From: Cristatella mucedo
Lineage: Eukaryota > Bryozoa > Phylactolaemata > Cristatellidae
Assembly: GCA_009760855.2 (NCBI GenBank)
Contig: WPIO01000042.1
Span: 1,395,001 to 1,459,000, forward strand
DNA: 64,000 nucleotides
Reading direction: 5' to 3'
Notes under the pieces: generated by a model
The model's input: only the letters and a program-made list of their open reading frames with translations
What the model was told of the DNA's origin: nothing
Databases searched by the model: none
In this document: one piece after another, positions 47,350 through 57,000 of the stretch
How the letters are laid out: every line of letters begins with the position of its first letter
How positions within the stretch are numbered: position 1 is the stretch's first letter
Made by a program: the position numbers and the translations under genes

Positions 47350-49190
47350 AAGCTTTAAAAGGTTAGCTGATTACCGGCCTCAATTACATAGCAGGGCTAG
47401 GGCTTTGCCCGAAATCCCCAAAGCTTGATTTGGGCAATAGAGAAACACCCAATTCAGGACTCAAAATACGATCTGCCTTTCGAAATGCGAGCACCTTATC
47501 ACACGGGCTAAGACTTCGCGTAGCGATATTATGCACAATCTCAATACGCACTTGCGCTCGCAGGAAGTTGGCACGCCTGTGATGAACAGGTAGAACAAGT
47601 TAGAGCAGGTCGATAATTAGTTCCTCCAGTTCGGGTCCGCCAAAGGTTTCTTTAGACTTGGCTGCAGCTTTTCTCTTATGGGTTTAGTGTCGTTTGCCTG
47701 TCGTTCCTTTCTGCGTTAGTTGGTAGGTATCGCTCGCAATGTGATGTGCATAGATGAGAGCGAGGCTGTCATTTCGCTTCTGTTGCTTCATTCAAAGCGG
47801 ACACAGTTTCTTCAGCAAATAGAACGTTGTTTCAAACGACTCAAGATTTTCCGATTTTTTCAAAGATTCTACTGGGGGCTTACTGAGGTTAGCCTTTGTA
47901 TTCTTGGCGACCTTTTGGCAGCCACGGCTCTCACCCAAAAAAACCAGCCATTTTGCAATCCTTGAGGAAAACGTGGAATCTAGCAACTTTGTCTCGTGCA
48001 ACTATTGCAGAGAATGGCGAACGATCGCAACCGAGCGATGACTTCTTTATTAAACCCACCAACTTGATGCAGGCGATCGCTTTATTTAAACCGGCGGTCG
48101 TCGCGGAAGGCACTCGGATTACGCGTGGACGCATTTCCTTAAACAGGTCAGCTTAGCGTAGCGGAGCCTGTGCGGCTTTCCTCGCTCTGCCGATAGACAA
48201 CAGGCTGCGCATGCGTACACGTTAGCCAACAGGCTGTGCATGCGTATACGGTAGCCGACAGTCGGCAGCACTTTGCGAAAGGGAAAAGCAAAGCGGACGA
48301 TTGAGGCTGACAGCAGGTAGTCGAGGGCGCGAGAAGCATTTGAGTAGTGGCTTCGGCGCGTCGGCTTGAGAGGCCGCGCCGGTGCTGGCAGCAGACAGAC
48401 GAGAAGATGACGTTGCACGAAAAAATGGCGCGAAGTCCCACAGCCGGGAATAGCGAGCAGACGAAAAATTCTCGCTGCTGCTACTGCGGCACCTTCGATT
48501 GACTACTGCTACGACCCCAATTCACTGCCGCACGTTAGCTTAGTTAAAGTTGCTCGCACTTCACGAACTAGGTCTCATGAGATTGAGTGCTTCATCCGGT
48601 GGTTCTGCACCGTCGACACAGCGAGCTGTGAACGATAACTGCTAAGACTACTCTACCGCTGTACGAGAATGAGGCAGGTGCATCAGCTGGCCTTCAACTT
48701 GGCGCTACGTTGCCACATCCACGTTTGGGTGTGAGACCGCCTTATAAGGCTAGGTAGGATCTTGCGGCTGTCTTTAGCCACTGCGGAGCGTCTAGCTCGT
48801 TGCCAAGCTGCATTCGAAGGTACGAAGAGTCCTTGAATTAAATGCCCGTAGCACGCAGACACAGGCCGCGGTAACGTTTGCCCAATGTGACTCGAATGAC
48901 TTTACCAGAGCGGCAATTTAGCTGGACTCAGGCATGGCTCGACGGACCACTTGATAAATTTATCTCGCGCCACCTCAGCCCTGGATTCCATCCGTGCGTT
49001 TCGCAGAGCTCGCGAGCCTTTCCGATATACGTAGAACGAGGCATTAGAGCTGAAACCAAGCTTCAAGACCACTGCCGCCGCCGCTGCGGTGGTGATGGTA
49101 CTGCTATGCGCAATCTGCCTGCCCGGATTGTTCGCCGAGCGAGGTGCTGCCTGGCGCTTGTTCATCAGCTGAGCTCGGGCCGCCACAGCT
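47350..49190. other. No recognised gene upstream of the ASB-like gene
   Basis: A 29-bp tandem duplication lies at 48198-48255 ('caacaggctg-gcatgcgta'). The promoter and start exon of the ASB-like gene may lie here, but no exon with a matching phase-0 donor could be fixed. The 157-codon frame 48878-49351 overlaps the exon in another frame and is not the gene. Confidence 0.4.
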
Positions 49191-49205
49191 GCAGGTCGTC
49201 ATCAG

Positions 49206-49347
49206 CAGAGGAGGCAGCAGGCCCAGCGCGAGGAATACTACGACGTTGCCGAGCGTCTCCTGCAAGCGTGCAGGGCCTGCGACGCGAACGCCGCATTGAG
49301 CATCCTCCGCAATCACTCGATCGACACCAGCTCGATAAAGGACTCCT
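49206..49347 (+). CDS. ASB-like exon 1 (first visible)
   Basis: The acceptor could be at 49205 or 49208 (atcag|cag|agg), both phase 0. An in-frame stop lies upstream, so at least one earlier exon is needed. It encodes EEYYDVAERLLQACRACDAN, an ankyrin-like helix pair. The donor is T|GTGAGT at 49348, phase 1. Confidence 0.7.
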
Positions 49348-52300
49348 GTGAGTGGGCGCTGCTCGGAGCGCGCGAAGCTCATCCAGCAGCCGACGCTGAC
49401 CTGCTGGTCTGTCTCTGCGGAGATCGCAGCGGCGCATCCTCGCTGTGGCGCCGACGTGCGACCGACGGAGCCGCCGGAACGACTTTTCTCTCCTCCCGCA
49501 GCTGGCAAGCCGATCATGGAGGTGGCTCTTCGCTCCGGACCGAGACACCTTCCGGAGATCCTTCTTGGCTATGCCAGGCGGCCTGACGCATGCAACTGGC
49601 TTGGGCAGACGGTGCTTCACGTCAGCGCCGAGCTCGGCCAATGGTAAGGCGGGTGGTGCCCCTCCCTCTCCAGTCGCCCTCCAATAGCAGCCGCCCTTGA
49701 ACAGCCTCTGCCCTCCAACACCTGCCGCCATCACTGTCCAACTGCTACAGCCGTCCACTGCAGCCAGCCATCCTAAAAAGTAATAATGATAACATTAATA
49801 ATGCGCTTAATAAAGCACCCTCAGAGAACTCAATCTCTTTCTAAGCGGTTGTACATTTGCTGCAAAGGAAAATGCAATGGAATGGTGAGTAATATCATGC
49901 TTGATCAACGAACGCCATGAATAACATGGTTAGGGGTGACATGCACAGGGTCAGCATGCAAATGTGGTTAGTGGTAGCATGCACAGTGTCAGCACGCATA
50001 AGCACATCAAGCACGAGTCACAGGGACCCACTAAATGCTGTCCTAAATAGGTGTTTTTAAGTTCTGTTTAAATGTGGTCGTGTCAGGGATGTTCTGACGC
50101 AAGGAGAGAGGGAGTTCCAGGCTTAGGGAGCATTTGAACTAAATGCACGATCTCCAAAGGATTTGAGGTTTGTACGAGGTATTGGTAGACTGTTGGATTC
50201 CGAAAAGTGGGTGGTACGATCCTTGGCCTGGTGGGTGAGTAGATCTGAGAGATAGACTGGAACCAAAGAATGAAGTGACCTAAAAGTTAGCAACAAAACT
50301 TTGAAGTCAATCCGTTGCTTGACTGGTAGCCAGTGCTGGTCAGTGAGAATTGGTGTAATGTGGCAACTGCGACGCTCACGACAGACAAGCCTAGCTGCAG
50401 AGTTTTGCACCAGTTGCAACCGCCTGATCGTACGTGCCGGTGGGCTAGTAAGCAGTGAGCTGCAGAAGTCGAGACGGGATGTCACGAATGCATGGACTAA
50501 CATAGACGTAGTATCCTTATCTAAACAAGCCCGAATTTTAAAAATGTTATGCAGCTGAAAGTAGGCAGTTTTGACTGTGGAGCTGATGTGGTCGTCCAAT
50601 GAGACGTCACTTTCGAATATAAAACATAGATTTCGGGCTGATTCAACAGATATGCTGGCAGAGCCAATTTTGAGCGTCAGCCTTTCCAATTTCTGAATCA
50701 CACTGGGTTTGCCCATAACTAGTAAGTTAGTTTTATCATCGTTTAGTTTTAGAAAATTTGCTGCCATGCATGTGTGGATGTTATCTATACATGCAGCAAG
50801 TGAGTTTAGAGAATTTGAGGTGCTCGAAGGCTGGGAGGGATCAAAGCAAAGGTACAACTGAGTGTCATCCGCATAGAAGTGAAAGCCTAGATTGTGATTG
50901 GATATCTTATCAGCAAGAGGGAGAGTATAAACCGTAAAAAGAACCGGACCTAGCATGGATCCCTGAGGTACCCCATATTTCAGAGGTACCTCGGTTGTCC
51001 ATTCACGTCAATACTCTGGAGTCTCCCACTGAGATAGGACCTGAACAATTGCAGTGCAGTACAAGTGATGCCCAGGCGAGATGAGAGGTGCTCTAGAAGA
51101 ACTTTGTGATCTATAGTTCCAAAAGCAGCCGAAAGATCAAGCAAAACAAGCAAAGACACTCTACCTATGTCTGCATTCCTAAGTAGATTTTTGAATACCC
51201 TAAGCAATACTGAGTCTGTGGAGTGATTAGCTTTAAAGCCAGACTGGAACTTACTTGCAAGGTTTGACGCTTCGATATGTGAGTTCAGCTGGCCTGCCAC
51301 GACCCGTTCCAGTCTCTTAGATAGAAATGGTAGAAGAAAGACTGGGCGGTAGTTGCTTAAGTTCTCTTGGTCTAGTGTCGCTTTTTTGAGAAATGGCCTG
51401 ACTACAGCTTTTTAGAAAAATGCTAGAACATGACCTGAGGCTAATGACATACTAATGATGTTAGTTATGCATGGTAGCAGCAGATCAGTGCAACGTAGGA
51501 GCAGGACACTCAGAATAGGGTCCACAATACTTGTCGTCTTCTTTGATTGGGATATGAATTTCAGGACAAGATCCCTTGTGACCTGCTTAAATGTAGACAT
51601 TGAGGTGCAGCCAGGAATCAAGATACAGCATTCTAGGGGGGATGTTGTCATCGCAGGGATGGACTCCCTGATCTTGTATATCTTCTGCACAAAGAATCGA
51701 GAGAAGCAATCGGCTAGCTCATCACAAGGATCATCAGGTAAGGAGCTAATCTGGGAGCGGTTGAGGAGATCGTTGATCGGACATCAGCATTTTTGGATTG
51801 TGCATCGGCGATTCAACCATGTTTTTATAGAAGCTAGACTTGGCCTTTGCTAAGATCGATTGGTACGACCTACAGTAGTCTTCATATGCCTGTCGATGGA
51901 CAGTCAGTCCCGATCTTTTGTATTCTTTTTCAAGCTTGGGCATAGTAGACCTGGCTAGTTTAATGTCTGTGGTAAACCATAGGCCGTCTGGGCGAGGGAG
52001 CACAGTGCACTTTGTCAGAGGTGCAAACTCGTCGAGCATGTGCGCTAGTGTCGTGTTGTAGCAATCTACCAATGATGACAGGTCGGAGGGAGGACTAAGC
52101 AGCAGATGTGAAGCAGATATTCTCGCACGGACAGTATCAATGTCAAGGGTCTCGAGGTTTCGCGATTCACAGGTTATTTTAGAGGAGGAGGTGGGCACAA
52201 ACTGGAGATTGAATGAGATCTGCATGTGGTCAGATAAGCAGGATTTGGTAATAATTGGTGATGACAAAGTGCTGTTGTATGAAAATTCTAGTCGAGTGTG

Positions 52301-53676
52301 TGACCCTTGATGTGAGTAGGGCCATGCACGTGAGCCACAAGAGATAATGAGTCAGTCAATGCACATAATTTGGTGCTGAAAGTGTCAGATAAGTTATAAA
52401 GGTGAAGTTGAAATCATGCATAACGAGGAAGGATCGATTTCTTGCACACAGAATCGAAATGAGATCGGAGAAATCTGAGATAAAGGAGGATTTGGTACCT
52501 GGTGGGAGATAGACTACTGCCACTATCGGTAGCTAGTTTTTGGGTGAGACCAAGACAATTGATTCAAAAGACTGCTTCGAGGGTACCGCAAATGCCTTGA
52601 AGTTGAATTTCGAGCACACGATTATAGCAACTCTGCCTTCAGTTTTGATTGGTCAAGGGATGTGAAAGAACGAGAATCCAGATGGGGTAGCATCTTTAAT
52701 TGTCGTGCAGTTTATCAATTTTAGCCAAGTTTCAGTTAGGGCGAGCAGGTCGATACCATTTTCAGAAATAAGGTCGCTTATTACCAGAGGTTTATCGCAC
52801 ATTGAGCGAGGATTCCAAAGGCAAGCGTTAAGTCTGGCCGCTTGAATTACAACAGGGCTAATGACCACTACGTTAGAAGGCGAGAAAAAAGGCGCCGTCG
52901 CTGCCCTATTGCCCACCGCAACCGTCGCCGTGCGTCGAGCCGCCAGTCATCGGACGCTGCGGCTGCGTTTCGGTGCAGCCGGGTTCTCTGGCCGTCTTCT
53001 TCTCAGCCGTTTGCTGCCGCAGCCGCCGCCGCCAACCGTCGTTCGAGCCGACCGAGAGCCGCCTAAAGGCCGGCGGAACGCCGCTGCCGCCAGCGCGAGC
53101 AGTCGCTGTCGCCATTCGGCGGCCGCCGCCCGAAGTGGGCCTCTTGCGGGTGCTCAATCCGGGCGCTAAGGCGGAACGAGCCGACCGCATCCACCGCCGC
53201 CGTACTGCCACTGCCTCGCTTTCTCGCGCCGTTGCAGTGCTTTCGTGCGACAACTCGTTCAATTCGGCTACGACTTGGAGGCCCGCGATAGCAACGGCTG
53301 CACGCCGTTGTTTTTCGCTGTCAGACGAGGCCAGGCAGAGGCCGTCGCACTTCTGCTCGCCGCCGGTGAGAGAGCGCCTTCTTGTCATTCGGCCGGACGT
53401 CCACGGGGCTCGCTCCAAAGATAAACGGCCGCGCCGCCGCACGCACTCGACCAAAAGGAGGAGAGCCGGGAAAACCCTAGCCTCGGGCGCCAGAGAGCCG
53501 AACGCTGGCGATTCGAGGGCGACGGATGCGGCGGCGGCCCACCCGTCTCGAGAGAGAGCCATGTGGACCGGCGCATCCGTCGCCCTCTCTCTCTCTCTTT
53601 CTTTCTATTTCTCTCTCTCTCTCTCTCTCTCCCTTTCTCTCTTTCTCCCTTTCTCTCTCCCCCTCTCTCTCTCTCC

Positions 53677-53710
<34 letters not shown>

Positions 53711-53787
53711 TTTTCTCCCTCTCGTTCTCTCTTTCTCCCCTTCTCTCCCTCCCTCTCTCTTTCTCTCTCTCTCTCTCTTTCTCTCTT

Positions 53788-53827
<40 letters not shown>

Positions 53828-53855
53828 CCTCTCTCTCTCCCTCTCTCTCTCTCTT

Positions 53856-53888
<33 letters not shown>

Positions 53889-53941
53889 TTCTATTTCTCT
53901 CTTTCTCCCTTTTTCTCCCTCACTCTCTTTCTCTCCCCCTC

Positions 53942-54033
<92 letters not shown>

Positions 54034-54035
54034 CC

Positions 54036-54068
<33 letters not shown>

Positions 54069-57000
54069 CTCCCTCGAGCCGCACAGCGAAGGTTGCTACC
54101 GCTGGCGCGCACTAGCGGTCTTCGAGTAAAAGGCAGGGCTAATTTTCCTACCTGCGAGGAGGATGGCAGAGGAGGGAACGGGGAGGTCGCAGAGCCGACA
54201 GAGCACCGCCGCCGCCGAAACGTCGCTCGAGCAGCAGTCGTGCCACGCCTCCCGGACGCTGCTGAGGCGGCGGCGCCGCCTTAGAGCGTCGCATACGTGG
54301 CCTCGGATTGCCGGAATGCGGTGCCGAGTGATCTAACGGAGATGGTCCTTTGCACCCGGAGACGACGACAACGACGAGGCGGCTCGCGTAGAGCGACGCC
54401 GCGTGCGCGTCCTTCCTGCCGCCCACCCCCCACTGCGCCCGCTCGCGACGACGACAACCGCGGCGCACGCGAGGGCGTCAGTCGAGTCAAGCCGAGCGCA
54501 GCAGCGAACGAATCGCGGCTCCAAGCAGAGACTCTAATGCCACCGGCGCCAATCGACGAGGGCGCACTGGCGCGGCGGCAGCACACGCCGGCGCCGGAAA
54601 GCCCAGCAAGAACTCGCGGCACTCTCGCGAACGCGAGCGCCTCGCGGACCAAGAGCGGGTACAATAGAGCACGAGCATGCATCCTTAGCAGATTAGCGCT
54701 GCCGAAATCCTCAGCTCGCCGGGTCGCCCAGCCGGAGCGAAGCTCTCGACTTGGGCTCGGCCGGCGGTCCACCGCCTCGTCGGCAGTGCTAAGTGCCGAA
54801 CGAAACAATCGCTGCGTGCTGCTGTTCGTTGCAGGCTGCAAGGTCGACGCTCGGAACATCTGGGAGGAGACGCCCCTGCTCTACGCTTGCAAGCGAGCTA
54901 ACACCCGGGTAACGGCTCAAGAGCGCCGAGTTGGCGCCAAGCATGACGCCGCCGCGGCTAGCAAAAGCGATCGGCCGTCCGACAGAGTCCGCTCGCTTTG
55001 CGGCAAGCTTCCGATGGCTGAGAAGCCTAAGCCTGCGGGTCGAGTATCACCCACCTTCGCACGCCCGACCGAATGGCCGCCTCGCTGAAACCTGCCGCTG
55101 GCGGCTCGTGCGTCTCGCTCGCAGGTCGTGAGCTTTAAAGTTGTGAAGCTGCTCATGGAAGCCGGAGCCGACATACACGCCACCGACCTGCTCGGAGAGT
55201 CGCCGCTGTCCGCAGCGATCAGCTCGCGACGCGAATCGACCGCGTGCCGGCTCGTCGAAGCAGGTTTGCGAGAGGGGAAAGGCCAGCAAGCGGCCAGCGG
55301 TGGCGACGACGCTCTGACCGGAAGGCGGGGGGGGGGAGCGGCGGTTGTGGAGCGAGAGAAGCGGGCCGACGACGCTCGCTCCGAGCGCTGAACCCACGAG
55401 AACATGAAATGTCTGCTCGGCGCTCTCTGCTTCCAGGAGCCGATGTCAACGTTCTGGACATGAACGGCTGCACGACGCTGCAGCTCGCCGTCGAGCACGA
55501 GCTCATGGAGCTCGCCATTGAGCTGCTCCGATATGGCGTGCGCTTCGGCCGAGGCGTGCCTCGAGACGGCCAGCTGCTGCACACCGTCGTCGAGCGACTC
55601 AACCTGAGCTGCGCCGAGGCTCTGCTGGATCGTGGCGCTGACGTCGACGTGGTAAGGGCCCGGCGGCGGGCTGAGCGTGGCGGCTCGCTGCCCCTCGCCG
55701 ACGTCTGTGCTGCCGCGCCGGAAGCTCGCGTCCGACGGCCTCGAGCGGTTTCGCCCGTCCGTTGGTGCGTGCAGGTAAGAAGCGACGGGATGACGGCAGT
55801 TGCCATCGCCACGAGGCTGGGCGACGCCGCGATGCTGCGGCTGCTGCTCAGTCGCGGCGCAACGGTCGACTCGCTGCCCCACGAAGGCTGCGATCCTCGC
55901 CGGCCAGGGCCTTGCCGCAGGCCGTACTGGGATCCGCATCCTCATCGCAGCCTGCAGGCACTCTACACCGTCAGCGCTCGTGGCAATTGGCCGTTTTTCG
56001 ACATCCTGCTGGCGCACCACCATACGTAAGTGGCGCGAGAGCTAGCCGTGCACGCTTTCCGTGGGACGACACCTCGCGAGAGTAGTCGTTCGCATGTCGG
56101 TGCGGGTACTTGATGAGGACCCCCATTCGTAGACCTGTAAATAGCTTAGACGGCAGCCAAACGCTGCAAGGGTGCTGCAATGCGATAGAGTGAGATGGAG
56201 GTAGGAAGTTAGAGAGATACAGAGACAAAGACAGGAACGGAGAGAGACAGGAGAGAGTCAGAGACAGCGAGAAGGAAGCAGGACGGGAGCCAGAGAGGGA
56301 GAATGAGAAAGAGAGAGAGAAGAAGAAGTTAGAAACGGGGAGAGTTCGTAAGAGCGAGTTAAAATGAGATTGGACGAGTAAGCGAGAGAGAAAGGGAGAG
56401 ATAAAGAAGGGAAAAGAGGAGTGAGGGGAGAAACGAGAGAGCAGCCGAGGCCAAACGAAGAGCCAAAGCGAAGGTCGGCTTTGATGGTGAAACTGGAAAG
56501 TTTCTTTGCTCATTTTGCATGCTAGTCATATTTTGATTGGTCGCTAGATTATATTTGTAATAATAATACGCTTGAAAAAGTGCAGTCGGAGAACTCAATC
56601 TCTTTCCTGGTGATTTACATTTGCTGCAAAGGAAACAAGGTCGAATGGTGAGTGGTATCGTACTTGATAAACAAAATGAACAACATGGTTAGGGGTGTGT
56701 GGAAGAAAACGACGCTTGCAGCCTGCGAGCACTGGGCGGAGACCTCGCGAGGGCTCTCAGGCTGCCTACGAAGCCGCAAGCTCACGACTGGTGGATGGGC
56801 AGACGATGACTCGGCAGTCCTGCCCAAATCCATGCATTGGCGGCATCTGTGGGTACATCAATCTACCACAAACTGCCGCCAGCTGTCGGGCAGGTTCGGA
56901 ACGAACAATGGTCCGACAGTGCGAAAAACAACGCATGCATGGAATATAAGGGTTGCCAGAGGAGTACAACGAAAGGGGAGGGCTAGATCCCTCGACGCCG

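Noticed and set aside
48665-48735. ATG frame MRQVHQLAFNLALRCH as the start exon of the ASB-like gene
   Set aside because: Its possible donor is poor and it has no ankyrin-like sequence.
52973-54115. 380-codon plus frame over 52973-54115
   Set aside because: Joins exon 3 in the wrong frame with the CT microsatellite; the correct frame is fixed by splice phases.
54917-56023. 368-codon minus-strand frame
   Set aside because: Shadow of GC-rich ASB-like exons 5-7 on the other strand; no domain, and the plus-strand exons agree in phase and ankyrin pattern.
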